Source: Fusarium oxysporum f. sp. lycopersici 4287
Lineage: Eukaryota; Ascomycota; Sordariomycetes; Hypocreales; Nectriaceae
Direction of reading: 5' to 3'
NCBI RefSeq assembly: GCF_000149955.1
Contig: NC_030991.1
Location: 4,014,629-4,078,628, forward strand
Length of the DNA: 64,000 bases
Shown here piece by piece: positions 21,962-31,209 of the stretch. Each line of letters starts with the position of its first letter. Position 1 is the stretch's first letter. The notes under the pieces are model-generated. The model saw nothing but the letters and a program-made list of their open reading frames with translations. It was not told where the DNA came from and did not search any database. The translations under genes and the position numbers were made by a program.

Positions 21962-24900
21962 TCAGGGCACAGAGTCATCGTGGACTTCAGTACTCCAAAT
22001 AATACGACCTGCTTCCTCGATCGGACATGCACTGACTCGAATTGCTTCTAGAAAGTGACCGTGGCTGACGGCGTTCAATGGTTTAGTGAGTCCGTCTGCT
22101 ACCTGCTCATGTGTGCTGACGTATTGCACATCAATATTCCCGGCTTCAACTTCTTCTCGGATATGGTGCTCGGTTAACGGAATGTGCTTTGTCCGTTGGT
22201 GAAGCTCAGGGTTTCTGCATAGCTTTAGGGAACCCTGGTTGTCGCCGTTCAGTGGGATAGGCATATGTAGCGGAAGGAGCAGTTCAGAGAAGAGGTTCCT
22301 AGTCCAGGCCAATTCTCTGGCACACTGGGAGAGTGCTGTATATTCAGCCTCGGTAGTCGATAGTGCCACTGTTTCGTGCCGTTTGGCCCTCCATGAGACT
22401 GTAGATCCTTCAAGTTGAACAAGCCATCCAAACGTCGATCTTCCCGTAACAGTGTCGCCTTTCCAATCCGAGTCGGCCCAAGCTGTGATGCTCCAAGCGG
22501 ATTCAGGATCTTTCTTGACGCCCCCAAGCACCAGGCCGTGGTCTCTTGTCTGCTGTAGATAGCGGAGACCTCTTTTGATCATTCGTGAATGTGTTGGTGA
22601 TGGATTCGACATGTATCTTGAGAGTACCGAGAGTAGGAAAGCTAAATCGGGTCTGGTTTGGGTCATTCCATACATCAGCGAGCCGGTTTTCGAGCTATAG
22701 TCTTCTCGTTCTTCTGGAGAAGCCGAGTCGCCATTGTCTCTTGGTTGCAGTGTCGAGAGTGAATTTCGCTCCATCGGGGTCTTGACCGGTCGACAATCCT
22801 CTAAGCCGAATTTCTTCAGTATTCTGGTAAAATATGCATCCTGGGAAAGGTAGATCAGCCTTGAGTTCCTGTCTCGGGTTATTCTTACTCCAAGAAAATG
22901 GCTGGCGGGACCGAGATCAGTCATTGTGAAGATCTCTCCCAGGCGGGCTTTGTACCCTTGGATTGCTTCCTTGTTGCTGCCCATGATGAGGAAGTCATCC
23001 ACATATGTGATGATGATCACTCCCGTTGTGGGATTGTGATATACGGCCGTGTCAGACGTTACTTGTCGAAAGTCAAGGGATTCCAAGGCCTCCTTCAGCT
23101 TCTTTTGCCATTGCCGAGGCGCCTGTTTGAGTCCATAGAGGGATTTGATCAGTTTGCAGATCTTCTCGGTTGAGAATCCTGGCGGACGGTCTTCTGGGTG
23201 TTGGTCGAAATACTCTACAAGCCCTTCCGGCATTTCGATGAAGACTTCTTCCTCGAGGTCCCCTTCCAGGAACGCCGTCGACACGTCCATCTGCTCAATC
23301 TCCCAGTCAAGACAGGCAGCAACGGTGAGGAGGATTCTCCAAGTCGCCGCTTTGGCAACAGAGGCAAAGGTCTGGTTGTAGTCAAAGCCGAACTGTTGTT
23401 CAAAGCCTCTGACCACCAGCCGCGCCTTGAACTTGTCGAGGTTGCCGTCCTCGTTTTTCTTGACCTTGAATACCCATTTGACGGTAAGTGGCCTATTGTG
23501 AGCTTGGTTGCGGTCCAGCATGCGCCAAGTTCCTTTCGTGAGGAGACTGCGCAGCTCACTGTGTATTGCTCTGAGCCAATGCTCCCTTTGCGGACCTTGA
23601 AGCGCTTCAGTCATTGTTTTGGGCTCAGTGATCACCTCTTTTCGGAGATCGGGCAGCTTAGCTGATGTCATGGATGTTGTCGTCTGTCCATGCTGAGGAT
23701 TATGCACCTCAGCATGCTGAAGATTGTTCACTTCAGACCTTTGTGGCCTTGGAGTCTTTGTCTGCTCCGTGACGGACTGTGGCCGGCTTGAGATGGGAGC
23801 TCCGTTCTTGCGGATTTCCGGCTCAACATCATGCTCAGTTTCGGTCAGGAGTTCTGTCTCCCCAACCTTTTCGTAGAATTGTACATTTGCAGAACGGACG
23901 ATCTGATGTCCCTTCCTGCGAGAGGGCACCCAGCAGGTGTAGATCTGTGAACCTTCCATGCATAGGTAGATTCCAGCCTCTCCTCTTGGGCCAAACTTGT
24001 GTGATCTCAATCTTCGTTCCTGCGGTATGTGTATCGTGACTTGTGAGCCGCAGATTCGTTCTCCGGACAGATCCGGCTTGTTGTCTTGTCCGGGGAAGGC
24101 CTCGTTGAGAAAGCTTTCCATGGGAGTGAGGCCATCAATTGCCCTGGTGGCTGTCACGTTTGTCTTGCGCACCATATCTTCCAGGACCAATGGCCAGAGC
24201 TCTATCGGGATTCTTTCCGATTCCATGGTTGCTCTGACTTTGTCAAAGATGATGCGGTTAGAGCGCTCAGCAACTCCGTTAAATTCAGGAGTATATGGTG
24301 TCGTCTTGATGATCTTGACGCCGTGAGTGTACTCGAGGTTTTTGAGAGACGCACCATAGAGCTCAGAGCCGCCATCCATTTGGATTGCGTACACTCGGAT
24401 GCCATACTGAGTTCGTATCTTGGAGATGAGCTGGCCTAGAAGTTCCGAAGCCATCCCCTTCCTCGTGAACGTGTAGGCCCATCTCATTCTATGCCTGTCA
24501 TCTGTGGCAATCATTCCCCATCGTTCGCCTCTAATGCCCGGTGGATTGACTTTGAAGGTGTCAACATGAATGAACCCGGCCCTGGAGGCTCGTTTCCGTT
24601 TATTTCGCGGAGTCCATCGTAGGGCCTTTGCGATGTCGCAGGCGAGGCAGTAATTGAAAGGCTGATGGTCGTGGTGGCCGTCACAGTACATTCCTCTGGT
24701 CATTTTGGCAGTCTGTGACACCTGATATGCGTTAACATGGCCGAGTCTTCGGTGCCAAAGGTCGACATTCAGGCATTGGTTTGATGAAGCAGTGTGATGA
24801 TTGCATGGTTCTGGCTGGAGTTCCGAGACGGCCTGGTTTGAAACAGTAGTCTTTCCGACCTCAGTGTTCACGTACAGACCGTCCCTTCCTATGCGGAGGA

Positions 24901-26377
24901 GACCAAAGACATCTCCTGTTGGGTCGTACATGTCGTTCCCGTCTATCCAGCCGCCGTTCTTGTATAGCCTGAGTCCTGACATGACATTTACCGGAAACTC
25001 AGGGATGAACAGCGTGTCTTTGAGGTTAATTGTGACCTGCTCACCCCATTTGTTTATGAAGCAAATTTTGACTGTCCCCTTACCGAATGGGTACACCTTC
25101 CCACCGCCCGTAACGAGGACCGTTCGGGTTGCAGGCTGCAGTTCTGTGAATAGGCTTTGGTCGTTGCAGATGTGGACTGATGAACCTGTGTCGAACAGCC
25201 ATTCTGCGGTTGAAGAGATGTTATCAAGGGAGACTTTACACGTCTCTGTATTGTCCATAGGTAGCTCGTCTGAGACGCTGTCTTCAAGAATCAGAAAAGA
25301 TCGCTCAACTGTCATGTGATTTGATTCCTTGATATGGAGATTCTTGGTGCTGTCGCGTTGAAGATCATGCTCCATGAGTTCCTTGGCGAGACGGACTGCC
25401 CAGTCGGGTCGCTTATCCTTATGGGCGAACCAACAATCATTTTCATGATGTCCTCTCTTCTTGCAGTTCGTGCAGGTATGTTCCTTGTTCTTGCCGACTC
25501 GATGATTGGTTTCCTGGCTAGACTTGTTCGCGGCTCGCTGGTTCTTTGAAGATCCTCTCCTCCGGCCACTTGCCTCTTGCTTTCTTGCGGCCGGGCCCTT
25601 CCTTCCAGTCTTTTTACTGTGAGCCCAGTACGTGGAGGCAGTACCATGACTGTCATCATCATCTGATGACCTGTTTTCATCAATGAGATCTTGCTGCATT
25701 GATCGTAGTGTTGGCGGATGCTCCGAGCGTAGGAGAGCGCGCTGTCTGGCAGTCCAGTCAGGGTACTCGTTCTCGCAGGCAGTCAGATAAACAACCTTTT
25801 TGAGGGTATCTGAGATTGGTTCTTTCTGCTCGAGGAGAAGTTTGACGAGTCGTTCAAAGTCGACATTAAATTGTGGAATTGTCTCGTAAGAGCTTGTTTT
25901 GATCCGGATGAACTGGTAAAGTGTTGTCTGCAGAAGAACTGGGCCCGTGCCAATACAATAGGCCTGGAGAAGGTTGAACATCTCCTGGGGATTCTCAATC
26001 CCGACTAGTTGACTGAGTGCTTCTCCAGTGCAGTTACCTCGGATGGAGACGGCAGCTTTTGCCGCCCTGATCTTTTGATCCATAGTCTGCTGTTCCTCGG
26101 GAGGGTAATCACCAAAGACAGCATCTTCGAGGCCATTGATCCGAAGAATGGCCTTCTGAGCTGGGCAATATTGCTCCCAATTGGAGGGGCCGCCTAGCTT
26201 GAGCTCTTGCGGAAGGAAAAGAGTATTCTTTTCAGAGATGACCGTGGTACTGTCATACATTGAGGATGGTGTGTGGTCTTGACCTGAAGCACCAGGTTGC
26301 GACGATTCGGATGCAGGCGATACTCTGATTGTGTTGCGAGTTCGCATGGTGGAAGGTGGGGCTCGTCGTGACGTCAT
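21962..26377 (-). CDS. Copia gag-pol polyprotein, 1471 aa
   Basis: Starts at ATG 26377 and stops at 21962. Rough residue positions: Gag with zinc knuckle CTNCKKRGHHENDC near 300; aspartic protease WLFDTGSSVHIC near 395; integrase His/Cys zinc region (LWHRRLGHVN near 540, then CLACDIAK) and catalytic acids in HVDTFKV (about 600), QMDGGSELYG (about 667) and FNGVAERSN (about 700); reverse transcriptase with QMDVSTAFLEGDLEEEVF, KSLYGLKQAPRQW and YVDDF (about 1123); RNase H with ADSDWKGD (about 1302) and LSTTEAEYTAL. All key residues are present and no frame disruption is seen. Gag and pol are in one frame with no frameshift or stop between them, as in plant and fungal Copia elements. The products assemble cytoplasmic virus-like particles and integrate cDNA. 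Confidence 0.96.
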   Translation of the reverse strand: MTSRRAPPSTMRTRNTIRVSPASESSQPGASGQDHTPSSMYDSTTVISEKNTLFLPQELKLGGPSNWEQYCPAQKAILRINGLEDAVFGDYPPEEQQTMDQKIRAAKAAVSIRGNCTGEALSQLVGIENPQEMFNLLQAYCIGTGPVLLQTTLYQFIRIKTSSYETIPQFNVDFERLVKLLLEQKEPISDTLKKVVYLTACENEYPDWTARQRALLRSEHPPTLRSMQQDLIDENRSSDDDDSHGTASTYWAHSKKTGRKGPAARKQEASGRRRGSSKNQRAANKSSQETNHRVGKNKEHTCTNCKKRGHHENDCWFAHKDKRPDWAVRLAKELMEHDLQRDSTKNLHIKESNHMTVERSFLILEDSVSDELPMDNTETCKVSLDNISSTAEWLFDTGSSVHICNDQSLFTELQPATRTVLVTGGGKVYPFGKGTVKICFINKWGEQVTINLKDTLFIPEFPVNVMSGLRLYKNGGWIDGNDMYDPTGDVFGLLRIGRDGLYVNTEVGKTTVSNQAVSELQPEPCNHHTASSNQCLNVDLWHRRLGHVNAYQVSQTAKMTRGMYCDGHHDHQPFNYCLACDIAKALRWTPRNKRKRASRAGFIHVDTFKVNPPGIRGERWGMIATDDRHRMRWAYTFTRKGMASELLGQLISKIRTQYGIRVYAIQMDGGSELYGASLKNLEYTHGVKIIKTTPYTPEFNGVAERSNRIIFDKVRATMESERIPIELWPLVLEDMVRKTNVTATRAIDGLTPMESFLNEAFPGQDNKPDLSGERICGSQVTIHIPQERRLRSHKFGPRGEAGIYLCMEGSQIYTCWVPSRRKGHQIVRSANVQFYEKVGETELLTETEHDVEPEIRKNGAPISSRPQSVTEQTKTPRPQRSEVNNLQHAEVHNPQHGQTTTSMTSAKLPDLRKEVITEPKTMTEALQGPQREHWLRAIHSELRSLLTKGTWRMLDRNQAHNRPLTVKWVFKVKKNEDGNLDKFKARLVVRGFEQQFGFDYNQTFASVAKAATWRILLTVAACLDWEIEQMDVSTAFLEGDLEEEVFIEMPEGLVEYFDQHPEDRPPGFSTEKICKLIKSLYGLKQAPRQWQKKLKEALESLDFRQVTSDTAVYHNPTTGVIIITYVDDFLIMGSNKEAIQGYKARLGEIFTMTDLGPASHFLGVRITRDRNSRLIYLSQDAYFTRILKKFGLEDCRPVKTPMERNSLSTLQPRDNGDSASPEEREDYSSKTGSLMYGMTQTRPDLAFLLSVLSRYMSNPSPTHSRMIKRGLRYLQQTRDHGLVLGGVKKDPESAWSITAWADSDWKGDTVTGRSTFGWLVQLEGSTVSWRAKRHETVALSTTEAEYTALSQCARELAWTRNLFSELLLPLHMPIPLNGDNQGSLKLCRNPELHQRTKHIPLTEHHIREEVEAGNIDVQYVSTHEQVADGLTKPLNAVSHGHFLEAIRVSACPIEEAGRIIWSTEVHDDSVP

Positions 26378-26436
26378 CTTGAGTTGAAGTTAAAGTTTGG
26401 TTCTTTGATTCAGAAGAGAAACCCGGTGTTTGCTAA

Positions 26437-26451
26437 CCCGGGCTCATAACC
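26437..26451 (-). other. Primer-binding site, half-tRNA type
   Basis: Directly inside the 5' LTR the minus strand reads GGTTATGAGCCCGGG. Its complement, CCCGGGCTCATAACC, matches the anticodon arm of eukaryotic initiator tRNA-Met (GGGCUCAUAACC). This is the arrangement of Drosophila copia and yeast Ty5, which prime from a cleaved 5' half of tRNA-iMet rather than from the tRNA 3' end. Confidence 0.75.
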
Positions 26452-26645
26452 TGTTGTTTATATTGCGCAGTAGTGCTGGGTGAAAATGTATTTTTATGAA
26501 ACTTGGTTGTTCATTATTGAGCTGAGAGTTATTCTCGGGTTTATATCTCTAGATGATTGTATCTAGGACTTTGAACTTTAAATCTAGGACTTTCAGACTA
26601 ACAGTCTGAATCCTGAAGGGAAGGGGATTCCCGGATTTTCCAACA
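26452..26645 (-). repeat. Copia LTR (5' LTR of the element)
   Basis: 194 bp, followed on the plus strand by TTTAC (26646-26650), the duplicated target site. Confidence 0.95.
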
Positions 26646-26663
26646 TTTACCGGGATAACTCAA

Positions 26664-28280
26664 ATGGAGACAAGGTCCCTGTACAAACTCACACAAGATG
26701 ACCCACAAGTGCACACTGGGTCATATGATAGCCAGATCGAATGTCTGAAAGACATCATTTCTGGATTGAAATCGGAGATTGAAAGACATGATAGGGAGTG
26801 CAATCTGACGAGACAACAAGAAACGGAACGAATGAGAAAGAAAGAGAATGAGCTATGGAAAGCAACTAAAGACCTTGATGAAGTGCGGCAATTCTTATCA
26901 ACTGTGAAAACGGAGATCGACTCTATGCATAGAATGATACCCGCGCCAGAGGAAGCTACAAATGTGGATAAAAAGAATCCACGCTCTTCGAACGACTCTG
27001 ATATTAGGATTGGAGACGAGCAAGGCGAAATGGCGAAACTGCGAGAATCTGTCTCTTTACTCGAGGCCAGAATGGAGGGTGTACTGGATGAGGCTGCGGA
27101 ATTCCAAACTGAGAATAATCGATTGAAAGATGAGTTAGGGAAGGCGAGATCCGAGAATCTATCCCTCGAAGCAAAATTAAGAGACGAAGACCTTCAGCTA
27201 AACAGTCAGTTAGGTGATCTGATAGTGAAGGTCAACAAGAACAGCGAGGTCTTGAAGCTATTCTCTGACCATTGCAAGAGCGATGGAAGTCAAGTGAAGG
27301 CCCTACATGGCCGAATAGAAGCCCTCCTTGCAGAGCTACAAGAGATTGAAACTAGAGTAGATATCTGTGCGGATGAACTTCAATTGGCCTCTGTTCACGT
27401 CTTACCTACTTTTCCAAAGTACAGTATATCTCACGAGGGTCCAGAGGGGCGGGTTGCAGAAAAGGTCAGATGTCTTATTGAACAAGGTTTACTGAAAGTC
27501 GCTGGATGTCGATCGCACCCGGCGATAGAAAAGCCAGTCGAACCCAATAAAGCCGGCTTAGACACCGGTAACTATACGGAAATCGTCCCTACGCCGTCCT
27601 TTGGGCATGTAGGAGCTCAAAGATCCGATACAGAGGAAAGGCATTTCCAGGCAAAATCTCCTGAGTGTCATTCTACTAACAGCCCGGTGGATACAATAGT
27701 AGTGGCTAGCGGGAAAACATATTGCCAGCCTCCAAGACCCTTGGTAACAGATACGTCAGCTGTTGTACCGGATAAAATGATTGATAGTGCCAGTTCGTTA
27801 GGAGCGTCGGGTGAAAAGATAACCAGGAGTGTTGATCATATTTCACTACGTCTTGAAACTTTTAGGCTTACCATACTTTTACGTCCACTCTCTGCCATAT
27901 CATCAACTGGGGACGAGGCTTCCTTGACCCTCAAGTCCTTGTTAAAGGTTGAGACTATTTATTCATCGGAAATAGTTAAGGACAATGTTAAAGACAAAAA
28001 CTTGGCCTTGATTGACAAGGCCATTGAAACAGGAAGATATACAAATGAATCACTGTCTAGAGCCTTGGCTAGCATGACATTGGAGGGGAAGCAAGTATTT
28101 AGCGATCCCTGGTTGGAGAGCTACACAGATATTTTCAAACTCTTTATCAAACTGAAGCGATTGATGAATGCTGAAAAGGGAGGAGCCGCGAAAATACTTA
28201 AGGCGACAGAGCAAATAAATCAACAACGGGATTCGGCCACCGCTGGCGCATATCGTTCAAGGAGGGGCAAATCAAAATAA
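26664..28280 (+). CDS. Coiled-coil hypothetical protein, 538 aa
   Basis: Single-exon frame from ATG 26664. Residues about 20-90 and 105-210 are rich in heptad-like Leu/Ile with Glu, Lys and Arg (IISGLKSEIERHDREC, LLEARMEGVLDEAAEF, NRLKDELGKARSENLSLEAKL), indicating long coiled coils. The middle (about 270-390) is Ser/Pro/Thr-rich and probably disordered. The C-terminal 150 residues look folded and helical (SLTLKSLLKVETIYSSEIV, WLESYTDIFKLFIKLKRLM). No signal peptide or membrane helix is seen; I recognise no family. If the Copia element is removed, the frame stays open for about 33 more codons upstream (…SIRSAFTGITQ-MET), so the element may have cut an original 5' exon or the 5' untranslated region. 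The present ORF may be a 5'-truncated gene now lying next to an LTR promoter pointing away. Confidence 0.6.
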   Translation: METRSLYKLTQDDPQVHTGSYDSQIECLKDIISGLKSEIERHDRECNLTRQQETERMRKKENELWKATKDLDEVRQFLSTVKTEIDSMHRMIPAPEEATNVDKKNPRSSNDSDIRIGDEQGEMAKLRESVSLLEARMEGVLDEAAEFQTENNRLKDELGKARSENLSLEAKLRDEDLQLNSQLGDLIVKVNKNSEVLKLFSDHCKSDGSQVKALHGRIEALLAELQEIETRVDICADELQLASVHVLPTFPKYSISHEGPEGRVAEKVRCLIEQGLLKVAGCRSHPAIEKPVEPNKAGLDTGNYTEIVPTPSFGHVGAQRSDTEERHFQAKSPECHSTNSPVDTIVVASGKTYCQPPRPLVTDTSAVVPDKMIDSASSLGASGEKITRSVDHISLRLETFRLTILLRPLSAISSTGDEASLTLKSLLKVETIYSSEIVKDNVKDKNLALIDKAIETGRYTNESLSRALASMTLEGKQVFSDPWLESYTDIFKLFIKLKRLMNAEKGGAAKILKATEQINQQRDSATAGAYRSRRGKSK

Positions 28281-31209
28281 AGGAAGTAGTATGTCCTTAA
28301 CCTATACATAGATATCTTGGCTACATTGAGGACCTATGGTTGAGAGCTTATAGAACTGAGAGACAGAAACAGGAAATTGGGAAAGCCACGGCGAAAGCCT
28401 GTTGACAACAATCACAAGGTCAACAACGAAATGGCCCTTTGGAAAATCATAGCTGGTAGTTTGGTCCCGTAGTGCACTTGTCAACAAGACCAGCCCCCAA
28501 AGAGTTCTTAACCCAACCGCTCTCAGTCGCGCCTAGCACTTTGATTTGTGATATTATGATAGAGCTGGTTTCCTGTACGTCGTCAGCTTACAGTAGCTGA
28601 TATGCCAACAGTCTTGTTAGACTGCATATTGAATTCTGAGACGAGCAGTGCAACATGTTGTAGTTCGCACGTCTTCTGATGAATCTCTGGAGCGGGTGGA
28701 TCATCTTTACATCCTTCAAAGCGATTCAGCCCCGTACCACAAAAGCCAATAATCGTGGTGATGAACTAATTGGCTTCTAATTCGGGTCGGCAAAGAGCTC
28801 TGTCAATTCTTCTTTGATTTGTCTTATTGCCTTGTGCAACTTCATGGCTTGTGTTTAATTGCGTTGCTTCTTCTACCCATACTGCCCAGCTACGTGACCC
28901 TCAAACATATCATCTGCATGTATATCACAGGGAAGACGTCGACATTGACTGTGATCGTACCCACTCCATTTTATCAGTAGCGCATCCAGAAATAGTCTAC
29001 CGAACCAGTTCTAGGTCAAAGAAAGGTTCATTGTAGAGGGACAGCAACCTCACCGGGCCATCTAACGCACTAGGAAGCCGATACCACCCGATGAGTATAT
29101 GAAGTAGCCGAAACATCAATTTCATTTCTGAGCTCCCTGCTTCAGTGTTTTCTTGCATATCACTAGAAGTCGAGTCGATTCCCAAAGTTAAACGGATTGT
29201 CTCTGTTAACTATTGCCGGTTGACAGTGATCATGATGTTCAGGCGCCTCTCCATCAAACGTTTCTTTTTACTGCAGCGGTTATATGAGGAATAGCAGATA
29301 TAGAACAGACTCCGAGATCCTCTCGGGACGATTTCGGTTATGCTGGCATATAGGCGGCCTATATGTAGTCGAAAATCGCCACTGTTGAATGTTCGTTGCG
29401 GCGGTGCTATTCGTGGACCATCGATTGAAGAGGTTTTTTCTCTATCGTATCGGAGATGTAAAGTTGTTTTGACTCTTCTAGGTCGTCAACCTGTTCCTTT
29501 ATTTTATCTGCCGACTTTTCCATCACCTGCCAACTGTTCCCTGAAGGTTTGGATGCCCTCATTGTAGCTCGCAGATTTAATATGCCTCGGTAATAGTTCT
29601 CAGATACTGCCAGTTTCGAAATGCATATTATCTAAGAAATTTCAAAATTGAAGGGAAACAAGATGGCAGAATGATTATGAGAGCTATCATAAATTGGTCC
29701 CCGCGATGAAATACCTACACGCTGCTTTTCAGGCCGCAAGTTGCCTTACTACCCCTCTCGTTTTTGTTAGTTGAATAACTTTATGCGGCATTATTTATTA
29801 TAGCCTATTCATTATTATAAGCCTTGCTGCTAAGAGCTTATCGTTACCACAAAAAGCCTAGGCATTCCTCCATAGGGCCGCTCTTAAGACCTTGAATAGA
29901 TCTCCCCTCGGTTTTCATTATGATTAGCAACTACGGCTGTACTCAACTTTATCCTCAGGCGACTCTGTAGACTATCTTCCTTATAGCAATACTTGAGATA
30001 GCATGATGTTTCGATACAACCCCGCAACAATTGATTCTGAGATAGCCTGGTTCTAGCGAATTCTCGTTGGTGTTTTAACCTTCATCAGAGCTTAAGGTAC
30101 CCTTTTATTGTGGTGAAAAGCGCCCAACCTGGTGTCGAAGAGGGTGTTGGGACCATATGTCACATATATAATCTGCTTTACTGAAACCATTTCCAATGCC
30201 CCTTCGGGCTACGTGTCAGTCAGTGGTCGGGCTTTCGTTCCCTCACATGTTTCTGTAAGTCAAAATTAACAAAAACAGAAATGCTTCCAGAGATAATGCA
30301 CAGTATAGGTTAGTAAGTCGAGGAATAATACTAGCTGCTTGAGCTACTATCGGCTCCTCCGCATCATTGTAGATCAGTCCTCATCTCTCTAGGTATTTAG
30401 ACGCCGCTGATACAGCCCCATGGACAACCGAAAACCACTAAGCCTCCTAATCTTGCACAGGTGGCATAAGATTTTGGTCATCATGATGCGAAGCAGCTTG
30501 CTCGAAACCAAGGCTTGGTTTGCCATAAGGAGCACCGGTGCTACCTGGTAGATCACCAAATTATCCAAACCCCCTGAACGGTAGTTTATGGTGAGCTGGA
30601 GACTGATGCAAGGTTTTAGTGTTAGTAGTGGAGTCGTAGTGCATAAAGATAATTAGGGGACGGTAAAAGAAGAGCATTGCGCCCATCCAGAGTTGGCGAA
30701 GTTCTTTTATTAACTTGTAACAGCCCCACCTTAAAAAACCCAGATACCTATATTTCCCGTCTAATTCTATACTTACTTACTGAGTTTTCTAGGTTAAGAA
30801 AGCTTAAGTAGTAAATAAGGAAATCTATTTACAGCCACTATACCTAGGTATCGCGGTAACAATACTTTAGTGATTAATATAGAAGCGGAGAAAAAAGCTA
30901 ACCGAAGTCATGGCAAGATTGTACGATTGTGAGGCTCTTGGGAAATAAAGGAGGTTTGTTTTTGGATGACCATTTCGGAACACTATGAAAACATGTCAAT
31001 ACACCTGAGGACGATGATCGGGGACCGCCTTGACGTAATGCAGGAATGGCCCTCCTTGTAGGGTTACTACCCTCAACCGAGCTAGGACAGGATCCTGAAG
31101 CGATAAATATAAATTGCTATACATAGCTTACACTGAGATATTTGTATTTATTGCATGAAACCAAGCTTTAAAACGAAAAAATATTTGTATCAGCTTCCGG
31201 CTTACCAAA
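28281..31209. other. Intergenic, no supported gene
   Basis: Nearly 3 kb without a convincing frame; the longest are 60-75 codons. From about 29560 to 30100 and from 30700 to 31200 the DNA is AT-rich. No repeats or RNA genes recognised. The last 100 bases are the likely promoter of the 869-aa gene. Confidence 0.5.

Larger units (their letters stand above)
21748..26645 (-). mobile_element. Complete Copia (Ty1/copia) retrotransposon
   Basis: A 4,898-bp element on the minus strand with 194-bp LTRs (21748-21941 and 26452-26645) that I read as identical, flanked by the 5-bp target duplication TTTAC (21743-21747 and 26646-26650). One uninterrupted 1,471-codon polyprotein fills the interior in the order gag, protease, integrase, reverse transcriptase, RNase H, which is diagnostic of Copia rather than Gypsy. 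A primer-binding site and a purine-rich tract lie inside the LTRs. Identical LTRs mean a very recent insertion. It is inserted 18 bp upstream of the ATG of the coiled-coil gene at 26664. A related solo LTR lies at 3459-3653. Confidence 0.96.

Noticed and set aside
22249..25998. Many 60-170-codon frames inside the Copia element
   Set aside because: They are shadows of the intact 1,471-codon polyprotein frame on the minus strand.
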